A DNA stretch of 64,000 bases from Marinilabilia salmonicolor JCM 21150. GTDB lineage: Bacteria > Bacteroidota > Bacteroidia > Bacteroidales > Marinilabiliaceae. Position numbers and translations under genes: made by a program. Shown here one piece after another: positions 1-8,167 of this stretch; position 1 is the first letter of the stretch, and each line of letters begins with the position of its first letter. The notes under the pieces were generated by a model, which ran no database searches, was not told the origin of the DNA, and saw only the letters and a program-made list of their open reading frames with translations. Location of the stretch: positions 1 to 64,000 of the forward strand of contig NZ_AJKI01000011.1 of the NCBI RefSeq assembly GCF_000259075.1, written 5' to 3'.

Positions 1-119
1 TTGGTCAGTTATTATTCAGTACGAATACTTTTCTTAACCGTTCTTTTTCCAACCCCTCTTCGCTCTCTATCTCTTCGTGGCAGCCTCTTTTGGCGCCCCG
101 TTTTTTTTCAAAAGCGAGT

Positions 120-151
120 GCAAAGATAAAGTAAATTATTTTCTCTGCCAA
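120..151 (-). promoter_or_regulatory. Leftward Bacteroidota promoter (proximal)
   Basis: On the reverse strand the -7 element TATCTTTGC occupies 128-120 and a TTG -33 element occupies 151-149, exactly 20 bases apart. This is a full match to the Bacteroidota housekeeping consensus TTG-N19-21-TAnnTTTG. Transcription would run leftwards out of the window, with a leader of at least 110 bases. Confidence 0.75.
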
Positions 152-256
152 AATTATTTTTGTCTTTTTTTCAAGTGCCGATCTCGTCGGCTGTTTTTCA
201 AAAAAAACTGCTCTGCTGTTTCTCTCGGACCCCTTGGTCTCTCTTGCAAAGCGGGT

Positions 257-289
257 GCAAAGATAACGCATTGTTTCCCGCTTTTCCAA
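257..289 (-). promoter_or_regulatory. Leftward Bacteroidota promoter (distal)
   Basis: The reverse strand has TATCTTTGC at 265-257 and TTG at 289-287, spaced by 21 bases. The flanking block resembles the proximal promoter (both read aaagcgRgtgcaaagata on the plus strand), so the two look like a promoter duplication. Paired strong promoters ahead of a long leader are typical of stable-RNA operons; the target lies outside the window. Confidence 0.72.
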
Positions 290-430
290 ATCTTTTTTCA
301 AAGTATTTGTGTGAAAAAATGTCAATCCATTGAGGGTCAAATATAGAAGTCTCAAATTTTATGTCAGAAAAGTAAAAGTAAGAGTTTTTGGGGAGAGTGT
401 CAAGGGAAGAAGAAGGGTTGAGGATTGAGG

Positions 431-524
431 GTTGAGCTCTCATCAGCTCAACATCTCACCATCTCACCATCTCACCAGCTCAACAGCTCAACAGCTCATC
501 AGCTCATCAGCTCATCAGCTCGCA
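431..524. repeat. Degenerate 8-bp tandem repeat with adjoining hairpin
   Basis: Ten consecutive 8-base units run from 445 to 524, in the order agctcaac, atctcacc x3, agctcaac x2, agctcatc x3, agctcgca. Immediately before, gttgagct (431-438) is the exact reverse complement of the first unit (445-452), giving an 8-bp stem with a 6-base loop. The purine-rich stretch at 415-435 contains further gttgag/attgag words that could pair with later units. Unit-number variation between strains would be expected. Confidence 0.85.
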
Positions 525-651
525 CAAAAGGTCTTGTTCCCCTCTCCAAGCCATTCCTTTTCCAAAAAACCTCTTATATAGAGCCGTTAACAAGTTCTAA
601 TTTTGTAAATTCGCAGAAATATAACTTCAAATATTATATACCTGCAAGCCA

Positions 652-1389
652 ATGACAGCATCAAAAAATCTGGTAATTATACCAACCTACAATGAAAAGG
701 AAAACATAAAAGCCATTATAACGGCTGTATTTGCTCAGCCTACTCCATTTGACGTTTTGATTATTGATGATGGGTCGCCCGATGGAACCGCATCCATTGT
801 TAAAGAGATGCAACAATCTGCTTCAGAAAAACTTCATTTATTGGAACGAGCCGGTAAACTGGGACTGGGCACTGCCTACATCACCGGTTTTAAATGGGCT
901 TTGGAAAACGGGTATGAATTTATTTGTGAGATGGATGCCGATTTTTCTCACAATCCGGAAGATCTGAACCGGTTATACGATGCATGCGATAAAGATGGTG
1001 CAGATTTAGCGATTGGATCCAGGTATAAGTCGGGAGTAAATGTGGTGAACTGGCCCATTGGAAGGGTGTTGATGTCCTATTTTGCTTCCACCTATGTAAG
1101 ACTGGTTACCGGAATGAAAATCATGGATACCACAGCAGGCTTCAAGTGTTATCATCGAAAAGTTCTGGAAACCATCAAACTCGATAAAATACGGTTGAAA
1201 GGATATGGTTTTCAGATTGAAATGAAATTCTCGACCTGGAAGTACGGATTCAAAATTATCGAAATCCCCATTATTTTTACCGATCGCCAGGAGGGGGCCT
1301 CAAAAATGAGTGGAGGAATTTTCAGCGAGGCTTTGTGGGGTGTTATAAAAATGAAAATCAGCAGTTTCTTTAAAAAATACGAAGTCTGA
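652..1389 (+). CDS. Polyprenol monophosphomannose synthase-like GT2 glycosyltransferase
   Basis: A family 2 glycosyltransferase of the dolichol-phosphate mannose synthase type, 245 residues, which transfers a sugar from a nucleotide donor to a polyprenyl phosphate on the inner face of the cytoplasmic membrane. Visible features: N-terminal IIPTYNEKENI, a D39-D40-GSPDGT nucleotide-binding segment, and the D95-A-D97 metal motif. There are no C-terminal membrane helices, as in the short DPM1-like forms. Start is ATG at 652. In many Bacteroidota this gene sits beside a dihydroorotase gene, as here (240-base gap). The sugar and the acceptor pathway cannot be told from sequence. Confidence 0.88.
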   Translation: MTASKNLVIIPTYNEKENIKAIITAVFAQPTPFDVLIIDDGSPDGTASIVKEMQQSASEKLHLLERAGKLGLGTAYITGFKWALENGYEFICEMDADFSHNPEDLNRLYDACDKDGADLAIGSRYKSGVNVVNWPIGRVLMSYFASTYVRLVTGMKIMDTTAGFKCYHRKVLETIKLDKIRLKGYGFQIEMKFSTWKYGFKIIEIPIIFTDRQEGASKMSGGIFSEALWGVIKMKISSFFKKYEV

Positions 1390-1628
1390 AATTGATTAAC
1401 AACCTAAATTACAATCAGCAATTCACTAAAAGAATTTAAAGGCAAAGATCTTATTATATAAGAGCTGTAATTATAGCAAACCTATATTAAATGGCTATTC
1501 TAAAGATAGTTAAAAAGAAGTTGACAGGGCGTTTTTAACAGAAGCCCCATGAAAACCCCGGAATTCTTTAACCAGGCTATTGACATCCTCTAATCCTGCC
1601 TGTTACTTTATTAATAAAACGCAAAATC

Positions 1629-2966
1629 ATGAAAACACTTATAAAAAATGCAACCATCATCAATCAGGGAAGTTCCTTCGAGGGCAGTGTGTTGATAAAC
1701 GACCGGCTGATTGAAAAAATCTTTCGAAAAGAAGATCTGCTTCCTGATGCCGACAAAACCATCGATGCAGAAGGATGTTACCTCATTCCCGGAGTCATCG
1801 ACGACCAGGTACACTTCAGAGAGCCGGGACTCACGCACAAGGCAGACATTTATACTGAATCGGGCGCTGCTGTAGCAGGTGGAATCACCTCCTTCATGGA
1901 AATGCCCAATACCAATCCGCAAACTACTTCAATAGAGACACTCAATGACAAGTTCCGAATTGGTGAAGAACGTTCCGCTGCCAACTACTCTTTTTATATG
2001 GGAGCAACCAACGACAATCTGGAAGAGGTCTTAAAGGCAGATCCTTCCACTGTCTGCGGAGTAAAAGTATTTATGGGCTCCTCCACCGGAAATATGCTGG
2101 TTGATAAAAAAGAGGCCCTGGAGAATATATTCCGGGAAGTTCCCATGCTGATAGCAACGCATTGTGAGGATGAAAACACCATCAAAAACAACACAAAAAG
2201 ATTTAAAGAAAAATACGGGGAGGAAATGCCATTCAGGTATCATCCTCAAATCAGAAGTGCCGAAGCTTGTTACAAATCTTCCTCCATGGCTGTTGAACTG
2301 GCATCAAAGTATAATACCCGGTTACATATCCTGCATTTATCAACAGCCCGGGAGATGTCTCTTTTTTCCAATAGTATCCCATTAAATGAAAAACGAATCA
2401 CAGGAGAGGTATGCGTACATCACCTGTGGTTTTCAGACGAAGATTATGACAAATCCGGTGCCCGTATAAAATGGAATCCTGCCGTAAAAACTGCTCAGGA
2501 CCGGGAAGCATTGCGTGAAGCACTCCGCACCAACATCCTGGATGTCGTAGCCACCGATCATGCCCCTCATACATTGGAAGAAAAAAACAACAACTATTTC
2601 CAGGCGCCCTCCGGAGGACCGCTGGTACAACACTCTCTTCCTGCTATGCTGGAATTATCTGCTCAGGGAATTTTCACCAAAGAGATGGTTGTGGAAAAAA
2701 TGTGCCATGCACCGGCAGATCTTTTCGGAGTTGAGAGACGGGGTTATATCAAAGAGGGATACTATGCCGATCTTGTCATCATCGACCCCAATCAGAAGGA
2801 AAAAATTGAAGATTCCTCTGTACATTATAAATGCGGATGGAGTCCTTTTTCGGGAACCACCTTTTCGCATCGTATTACACACACTTTTGTCAACGGGTAC
2901 CCGGCTTATTCCAACGGAGTAATCAACAGAGATCAAAATGGTATGATGTTAACATTTAAAAGATAG
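1629..2966 (+). CDS. pyrC: Dihydroorotase (type I), pyrimidine biosynthesis
   Basis: Cyclic amidohydrolase of 445 residues that interconverts N-carbamoyl-aspartate and dihydroorotate in de novo pyrimidine synthesis; cytoplasmic. Seen: the DDQVHFREPG motif (residues 58-67), a carboxylated-lysine candidate K146 in GVKVFMGS, H178 in ATHCED, the LHILHLS histidine, and ATDHAPH near the C-terminus. The first histidine of the usual HxH metal motif is glutamine (Q60-V-H62), read directly from CAG; the other ligands are present. Stop is followed after 4 bases by the lipoprotein gene, suggesting one transcript. An allantoinase or hydantoinase is less likely given the length and PNTNP segment. Confidence 0.88.
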   Translation: MKTLIKNATIINQGSSFEGSVLINDRLIEKIFRKEDLLPDADKTIDAEGCYLIPGVIDDQVHFREPGLTHKADIYTESGAAVAGGITSFMEMPNTNPQTTSIETLNDKFRIGEERSAANYSFYMGATNDNLEEVLKADPSTVCGVKVFMGSSTGNMLVDKKEALENIFREVPMLIATHCEDENTIKNNTKRFKEKYGEEMPFRYHPQIRSAEACYKSSSMAVELASKYNTRLHILHLSTAREMSLFSNSIPLNEKRITGEVCVHHLWFSDEDYDKSGARIKWNPAVKTAQDREALREALRTNILDVVATDHAPHTLEEKNNNYFQAPSGGPLVQHSLPAMLELSAQGIFTKEMVVEKMCHAPADLFGVERRGYIKEGYYADLVIIDPNQKEKIEDSSVHYKCGWSPFSGTTFSHRITHTFVNGYPAYSNGVINRDQNGMMLTFKR

Positions 2967-2970
2967 AAAT

Positions 2971-3465
2971 ATGGCCAAAACAATCCTTTATCTGTTCTTT
3001 TTACCGTTTTTATTTATATCCTGTCAGTCAGAGTCCGGAAAGAATAACCACCCTGCTCCCACCACCAATTCAGGAATTGTGGTTGCCGACACCATCCTCT
3101 ACCCAGTGGACATCATTAATCTCGACATGACCAATACGTGGGCCTCGTCTCGCCTGCGCAACCTGGAACATCAGAAACTGATTGATCTTCTTTTCCAAGC
3201 AGTTTATAAAGGCAAAGCCAAAGCACTGGATTATTACAACCGGGAACCCATCCCGGCGGAGGAATTAAAAAAAATGGAAGAAACGGGGAAGTTTGACAGA
3301 ACACAAGCCGCTCAATTGCAATTTGAAGAAACCTGGCGTGTTGATCCACAGGAAGGCACAATGACAAAGAGCATACAGTCGGTTCTTCTTGCATGGCCGG
3401 TTTTCGATAGTCAGGGAAACTTTCAGGCATATCAGGCAGGTTTTGTAATAGCACTGAATCATTAA
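2971..3465 (+). CDS. Small lipoprotein of unknown function
   Basis: 164 residues with an N-terminal signal sequence ending in a lipobox, FISC with Cys18, so it is predicted to be a lipoprotein. I do not recognise the family with confidence. The C-terminal half (residues about 110-160: a charged, aromatic ETW segment, then a hydrophobic strand-turn-strand) vaguely recalls the GldN/PorN gliding and type IX secretion family, but it is much shorter and the similarity is weak. It sits 4 bases after pyrC and 3 bases before pncB, so it is probably co-transcribed with them; a functional link to nucleotide or NAD metabolism is not established. Confidence 0.7.
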   Translation: MAKTILYLFFLPFLFISCQSESGKNNHPAPTTNSGIVVADTILYPVDIINLDMTNTWASSRLRNLEHQKLIDLLFQAVYKGKAKALDYYNREPIPAEELKKMEETGKFDRTQAAQLQFEETWRVDPQEGTMTKSIQSVLLAWPVFDSQGNFQAYQAGFVIALNH

Positions 3466-3468
3466 TTT

Positions 3469-4947
3469 ATGAATTATTCAAAAACAATTAATACCGCATC
3501 CCTTGCTCTGCTGACCGACTTCTATGAAATCACAATGGCTTACGGATTCTGGAAACACAATATGCATGAGCAAAATGCGGTTTTCAATCTTTTTTTCAGG
3601 AGCAATCCGTTTGACGGAGGTTTTACCATTGCAGCAGGCCTGGAAACTGCAATTGATTATCTAAATAGCTTTCACTTTAGCGAAGCTGACATTGACTATC
3701 TCCGGAGTTTGAAAGGGAATGATTCCAAACCACTGTTTGATGAAAAATTCCTGGCGTATCTCACTTCCATGGAGTTTGATTGCGATGTAGAGGCGATTCG
3801 GGAAGGGACGGTTGTATTTCCAAATGAACCGCTCATACGCGTAAAAGGTCCCATTTTACAGTGTCAGTTAATCGAGTCCGCCTTATTAAACATCATCAAC
3901 TTTCAGACCCTCATAGCCACCAAGTCGGCACGGATAAACCTTGCAGCCAACGGTGAGTCGGTCATGGAGTTTGGCCTGAGAAGAGCCCAGGGCATAGACG
4001 GGTCTATCTCTGCCACCAGGGCTGCTTTTATCGGTGGCTGTTCCGGCACCTCAAACGTTTTAGCTGCTAGCCAACTGGGAATTCCGGCTTTGGGAACGCA
4101 TGCCCACAGCTGGGTACAGGCATTTGAAGATGAATTGGCAGCCTTTGATGCATTTGCAGAAGCATTACCCAACAACACCATTTTTCTGGTGGATACCTAC
4201 AACACCCCAAAAGGAATAGATCATGCCATTGCAGCAGCAAAAAAAGCGGAAGCCCTGGGACATCGGATTAACGGAATCCGGCTGGATTCGGGCGACCTGG
4301 CTTATCTGAGTCAATTGGCAAGAAAAAAACTGAACGAAGCAGGTCTTTCCCATATGAAAATTGTTGCCAGCAATGATCTGGATGAATATCTGATATCAAG
4401 CCTGAAACAACAGGAAGCAGCTATTGATTCCTGGGGCATTGGCACCAAACTGGTTACCGCGTTTGACCAACCTGCACTGGGGGGTGTCTATAAACTCGCT
4501 GCCATTGAAGCTAATAATGGAATATGGCTTGACCGCATAAAACTGTCGGAACAATCCATCAAAGTCAACATCCCAGGAATTCAGCAGGTTAAGAGATTTT
4601 ACAAAGAAGGAATCATGGCAGGAGACATGATTTTTGATGAACGAAAAGACCTCTCCGGCTCTGTAAAAATGATAGATCCTTCAGACCCTACCCGAACCAA
4701 AATACTGGATAAATCAAGCCTCTCTTGCGAGAATTTGCTGATGCCGGTAATAAAAAACGGGAAATGCGTATATCAGAAAGAATCTATTTTAAAATTACAG
4801 CAACGAACATCAGAACAACTTAATTTGTTAGATAAAAGCATCAAACGATTTGTAAACCCGCACATTTATCCTGTTGGAATTGAGGAGACCCTTTACAACA
4901 GAAGACTGGAATTAATTGTAAAATACAAACAGGATAAGCAGAGATAA
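3469..4947 (+). CDS. pncB: Nicotinate phosphoribosyltransferase
   Basis: Joins nicotinate and PRPP to give nicotinate mononucleotide, the entry step of the Preiss-Handler NAD salvage route. 492 residues, the usual length of the longer bacterial form. Seen: N-terminal LLTDFYEITMAYGFW, the central EFGLRRAQG motif, the GTHAHSW block, and GIRLDSGDLAYLS. The next gene is nicotinamidase, which supplies the substrate, so the pair makes a complete nicotinamide-to-NaMN module. Start ATG 3469 is only 3 bases after the lipoprotein stop. Confidence 0.95.
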   Translation: MNYSKTINTASLALLTDFYEITMAYGFWKHNMHEQNAVFNLFFRSNPFDGGFTIAAGLETAIDYLNSFHFSEADIDYLRSLKGNDSKPLFDEKFLAYLTSMEFDCDVEAIREGTVVFPNEPLIRVKGPILQCQLIESALLNIINFQTLIATKSARINLAANGESVMEFGLRRAQGIDGSISATRAAFIGGCSGTSNVLAASQLGIPALGTHAHSWVQAFEDELAAFDAFAEALPNNTIFLVDTYNTPKGIDHAIAAAKKAEALGHRINGIRLDSGDLAYLSQLARKKLNEAGLSHMKIVASNDLDEYLISSLKQQEAAIDSWGIGTKLVTAFDQPALGGVYKLAAIEANNGIWLDRIKLSEQSIKVNIPGIQQVKRFYKEGIMAGDMIFDERKDLSGSVKMIDPSDPTRTKILDKSSLSCENLLMPVIKNGKCVYQKESILKLQQRTSEQLNLLDKSIKRFVNPHIYPVGIEETLYNRRLELIVKYKQDKQR

Positions 4948-4976
4948 AACCATCGCTGCTAAAAAAAAGCCACACC

Positions 4977-5600
4977 ATGAATGCATTACTAATAGTCGAT
5001 GTACAAAATGATTTTCTTCCGGGGGGCAACCTTGCTGTACCGAATGGTGATCTCATAATCCCCGTAATCAATAATCTCCAAAAGAAATTCAACCTGATTG
5101 TTGCTTCACGCGACTGGCATCCGGCCAATCATGGTAGTTTTGCATCTAACCATCCGGGAAGAAAACCGGGAGATACCACAATTCTCAACGGACTTGACCA
5201 GATTCTCTGGCCGGACCACTGCATTCAAGGAAGCCCGGGCGCTGAACTTTCTTCCATGTTAAACCAGTCTCTTTTTCACAAAGTTATTTTCAAAGGCTCC
5301 AACCCTGAAGTGGATTCCTACAGTGCTTTTTTCGATAACGGTCATAAAATAGAGACCGAACTGCACCATTTTCTTCAGAAAAAAGGGATAAAACGACTTT
5401 TCATTGCCGGACTTGCAGCTGATGTTTGTGTATGGTTTACTGTTAAAGACGCACTGAAGCTGAGTTATGAGACTTTTCTGATTACCGATGCCACCAAAGG
5501 TGTGAATATGAATCCCGGTGATACCGAAAACGCACTGAAGGATATGAAGCAAGAAGGTGCTATACTGATTTCATCAGAACAGGTTGAAGATTTCATGTAA
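4977..5600 (+). CDS. pncA: Nicotinamidase
   Basis: Isochorismatase-superfamily amidase of 207 residues that hydrolyses nicotinamide to nicotinate. The catalytic triad is visible as D8 (DVQNDF), K106 (VIFKGSNP) and C151 (AADVC), and the metal site as D46 and H48 (SRDWHP) with H81. It lies 29 bases after pncB and ends the rightward run that starts at pyrC. Some homologues also act on pyrazinamide; nothing here tests that. Confidence 0.94.
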   Translation: MNALLIVDVQNDFLPGGNLAVPNGDLIIPVINNLQKKFNLIVASRDWHPANHGSFASNHPGRKPGDTTILNGLDQILWPDHCIQGSPGAELSSMLNQSLFHKVIFKGSNPEVDSYSAFFDNGHKIETELHHFLQKKGIKRLFIAGLAADVCVWFTVKDALKLSYETFLITDATKGVNMNPGDTENALKDMKQEGAILISSEQVEDFM

Positions 5601-5721
5601 TACAAAAATAATAATAGTTCGTTAGATTTTTAGAAGTTAGAAGTTGGAGGTTAGTGACCAACAGGCAAAAATTTAAGAGGCAGAAGAAAAAATATTGACC
5701 CAAGAGCCATCTTTCAACATT

Positions 5722-5895
5722 CTAAATAGTGCCTGTCCATAAAGTACCATTTACTGCGTTACGCTTGTCCGAAAAGTACTCATTTACGAAAAGTAAACTC
5801 CGTATTTTCGGACTTCGCAAGCCTTGCAAATGGCACTTTCTGACCAGACACAGCTCCAGCAAGAAATTTTCCCGACTTTATAGACGGGCACTAAA
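5722..5895. repeat. Palindromic extragenic element, family 1, variant copy
   Basis: An imperfect inverted repeat of about 170 bases. The left end reads ctaaatagtgcctgtccat and the reverse complement of the right end reads ctatttagtgcccgtctat. Internal arms also pair (ccatttactgcg near 5748 with cgcaagccttgcaaatgg near 5815), and a central hairpin is built on gtccgaaaa and ttttcggac. No transposase. It abuts a second member of the family, in direct orientation, at 5897. Confidence 0.75.
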
Positions 5896-5896
5896 T

Positions 5897-6066
5897 AGTG
5901 TTTGTCTATAAAGTCCAACTTCTGCGTTGTTGCTCAAAATCTAAATCCTCAAATACTTTAGTATTCTGCGGTTTAGATTTTTCACACGCCTTGAATTTGA
6001 ACTTTCTAGTTCAAACACGTAAAAAACACTTAGTTTTTGGACAGAGACTAAAGAAAGTTTTGCGTG
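5897..6066. repeat. Palindromic extragenic element, family 1, copy A
   Basis: Starts agtgtttgtctataaagtcc. Positions 5897-6037 match 62027-62167 without gaps and with about six mismatches counted by eye. The arms are imperfectly complementary: gtttgtctataaagt at the left against the reverse complement of actttctagttcaaac near 6001-6016. The short frame across it (5898-6095) is also present in the other copy and is taken as a translation of the repeat. Confidence 0.88.
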
Positions 6067-6321
6067 ATAAGCAAAAATCTAACTGCATGCCATAATATTT
6101 TGATTATTAATCACCACAGGTGCAAACTTTTTGAAATATTACTTGAAAAACCTTGCACTTTGAATGAAGCGAGCATGGCATATATACAGCCATAGTGAAC
6201 TATGGCGAAAAAGCTTAACGCAGAAAAATTAAAATAGCACAAAAATTAGTTTGAGAAATTATGGGTCTTTACACAAGTAGATTCCGTGTCGGATTATAGC
6301 CACCGCGATGAATAAACCAGG
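6067..6321. other. Intergenic, partly repeat-derived
   Basis: No gene seen. It contains a small hairpin around agccatagtgaactatggcg (6189-6208) and fragments shared with other gaps: gaatgaagcgagcatggc near 6164 resembles the reverse complement of ccatgctcgtttcattcg at 45182, and aataaaccaggttaa near 6311 also occurs at 36834. It lies between the convergent ends of pncA and the aspartate kinase. Confidence 0.55.
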
Positions 6322-7578
6322 TTAAGAACTCTGGAGAACAAAACGTGCATTTTTCCTTGTCACCTGAGAATCGATTACAATGCGGTCTTTTAGTTTCTCA
6401 TCAATCACCGGTTGATTGTAATGCCGGATGGTCAGCAACTCCACCTGATCGTTGTATCTGACACTGTAAAACTCCTTCAGTTGGTCCACCATTTTTGCAA
6501 AACTATCTTTGCGGTCCACACAAACCGTAAAGTTAAGGGCCGAGGTCTGCAGCAGGTTGATGCGCACATGGTTCTGACTAAAAAGGGCCAGAATCCGGCT
6601 CAAATTCTCTTCTGTAATAAAGGAAAAATCCCTGGGAGATAAAGTTAGTACCACCTGGTCTTTCTTCAATATAAAAACAGGAACAGGAATTTTCGGGCTC
6701 TCCTGACGAATAACCGTTCCCGGCAATTCTCTGTCAAGAAAAGATTTTACATACAAAGGAATTTGTTTATTCTGAAGAGGTTTCAATGTTTTAGGATGAA
6801 TAACCTGAGCACCATAATAAGACAATTCGATGGTTTCAGCATACGACAAGCTGTCAATTTTTTGGGCATCAGGAAAAATCCGTGGATCAGCATTGAGGAT
6901 TCCGGGAACATCTTTCCATACAGTTACCCTTTCAGCATTTAACACATACCCGATAATGGCTGCCGTATAATCGGAACCTTCCCGCCCCAGCGTTGTGGAG
7001 ATATTGCTGAATGTACCTCCTAAAAAACCCTGCGTAAGATAAAGAGAGGTGTCAACAAATGAAAAAGACCGTTCCATCAACTCGGTTGTCAATTTCCAAT
7101 CCACATTGGCATCACGATAAAGGTCGTCAGTTTTCAGCACATGCCGCACATCCATCCATTTGTTATCAACATCGGAAAACTTAAGGAATGCACTTATAAT
7201 ATGCGTGGAAAAAATCTCTCCAAAAGAAACAATCTGATCGTATTCATAATCGAAATGCATCGAAGGCAATTGTTCCAGCCTTAGTTCCAACTGCTGGACA
7301 CACTCTCTAAAAGGTGAAAGCAGCGGGTTCTGAAGGTCACCGAACAAATCGAGGACAATATTATTGTGAAACTCCTTAATAAACCTGAGTTGGGCATTGC
7401 ATGCGTCTCTTTCTCCGGAGAAATAATGCTGAACCAGCGTCTCAAAAGCGTTGGTCATTTTTCCCATGGCCGACACAACAATAACCTGAGGTTTATCCAG
7501 ATGACTGACAATTTCAAGAAGATTCCTGACCGCTCCTGCATTCTTGACCGAAGCACCTCCAAATTTAGATACCTGCAT
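6322..7578 (-). CDS. lysC: Aspartate kinase (monofunctional)
   Basis: Phosphorylates aspartate at the head of the lysine, diaminopimelate, threonine and methionine pathway. With the ATG at 7578 it has 418 residues starting MQVSKFGGASV, the KFGG[AT]S nucleotide-binding motif expected at the very N-terminus; the 55 residues read upstream of this are repeat-like and rejected. A GREGSDYTAA block is visible mid-protein, followed by two C-terminal ACT-type regulatory segments. There is no homoserine dehydrogenase fusion. It stands alone on the reverse strand, flanked by extragenic repeats. Confidence 0.9.
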   Translation of the reverse strand: MQVSKFGGASVKNAGAVRNLLEIVSHLDKPQVIVVSAMGKMTNAFETLVQHYFSGERDACNAQLRFIKEFHNNIVLDLFGDLQNPLLSPFRECVQQLELRLEQLPSMHFDYEYDQIVSFGEIFSTHIISAFLKFSDVDNKWMDVRHVLKTDDLYRDANVDWKLTTELMERSFSFVDTSLYLTQGFLGGTFSNISTTLGREGSDYTAAIIGYVLNAERVTVWKDVPGILNADPRIFPDAQKIDSLSYAETIELSYYGAQVIHPKTLKPLQNKQIPLYVKSFLDRELPGTVIRQESPKIPVPVFILKKDQVVLTLSPRDFSFITEENLSRILALFSQNHVRINLLQTSALNFTVCVDRKDSFAKMVDQLKEFYSVRYNDQVELLTIRHYNQPVIDEKLKDRIVIDSQVTRKNARFVLQSS

Positions 7579-7817
7579 TGATGACTTCTGATTAAATGTT
7601 AAAAAACAATTTTTCTTTTCCCTGTTTGGGGTGGATAAAAGTAAAAATAATTTATGTATAAAATAGTACGTTAAAAAAAGCTTAAACGCAGAGACGCAAT
7701 GACGCAAAGTCTTTATTATGAGCGAGTACTTGCTTGCTGCCATGGTTTTACAATGAATTAATTATCAACTATTTGTAAAAGTTTAACGGAGTGTTGTATA
7801 AGGTAATCCTTCTAAAA

Positions 7818-8090
7818 ACGGGATTTTTTCCTTTTAGGGGAATACCTAATGTAACTTTGACAAATCAGGATTGTGTTTTTAAAAGGCCGAAGGTCTTGGC
7901 GCAATAGTCTGGAGCAATGTTCCGGGGAAATTGTAATAAATCAATCCCCCCTCTCTTTATGGGTCGCAAAGCGACCCATAAAGAGAGGGGGCGTGAGGGA
8001 TAACTCCAGTCCCAGGGCGTTGCCCTGGGCTATTGCTCTCAGGCTTTCAGCCTGTTTACACATTATCCGGTTTAAGTATTAGGTAGGTTA
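7818..8090. repeat. Extragenic repeat family 2, copy with nested insert
   Basis: Shares several blocks in order with 62300-62450: ttttccttttaRgg, tgtgtttttaaaaggccgaaggtct, gcaatag, gggcgttgYcctgggctRttgct, tcaggctttcagcctgttta, and aggtaggtt. The blocks are themselves small palindromes (aggctttcagcct, cccagggcgttgccctggg). Relative to the other copy, about 103 bases are inserted at 7908-8010. Confidence 0.85.
7908..8010. repeat. Nested palindromic insert with perfect 21-bp hairpin
   Basis: Absent from the copy at 62300-62450. The ends are inverted (tctggag at 7908-7914; ctccag at 8004-8009). At the core, 7947-7967 and 7971-7991 are exact reverse complements (21 bp) separated by AAA, a very stable hairpin. 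A shallower inverted pair, ggggaaattg and caatcccc, adjoins it on the left. No open frame; a MITE-like or REP-like insertion is the likely origin. Confidence 0.8.
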
Positions 8091-8158
8091 GGAATACCGA
8101 ATAAATAGTAGAAACCTCAATTTTTCCCCGGTCAGTAGTGAATTAATTGAATAGTTTC

Positions 8159-8167
8159 TACTTTTGC
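8159..8167 (+). promoter_or_regulatory. Candidate -7 element for mfd
   Basis: TACTTTTGC matches TAnnTTTGC and lies 16 bases before the GTG start of mfd. No TTG is found 19-21 bases upstream, so the call rests on the -7 element alone. Confidence 0.5.

Larger units (their letters stand above)
1..651. other. Intergenic region with leftward promoters and tandem repeat
   Basis: No convincing coding sequence. The open frames on both strands are low-complexity and cross obvious repeats and promoter boxes. The left half holds two leftward promoters annotated separately; the reverse-strand sequence from 119 to 1 would be the leader of whatever lies off the left edge. The right half holds the 8-bp tandem repeat. 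A weak rightward -7 match, TAATTTTG at 598-605, lies about 47 bases before the glycosyltransferase start but lacks a TTG at the right distance. Confidence 0.7.

Noticed and set aside
445-524. CRISPR array
   Set aside because: Units are 8 bases, directly adjacent, with no spacers and no cas genes.
425-655. Open frame of 76 codons across the tandem repeat
   Set aside because: It is a Ser/His/Gln-rich translation of the 8-bp repeat, with no motif, and a clear gene starts at 652.
5898-6095. Open frame of 65 codons, also present at 62028-62210
   Set aside because: The shared protein sequence follows from the shared family 1 DNA repeat; the element is a palindrome and not a gene.
7579-7743. N-terminal extension of the aspartate kinase frame
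   Set aside because: The family motif KFGG[AT]S should be at the N-terminus; the extension has repeat-like DNA and no conserved residues.
7873-8082. Open frame of 69 codons
   Set aside because: Translation of the family 2 repeat and of its hairpin insert.
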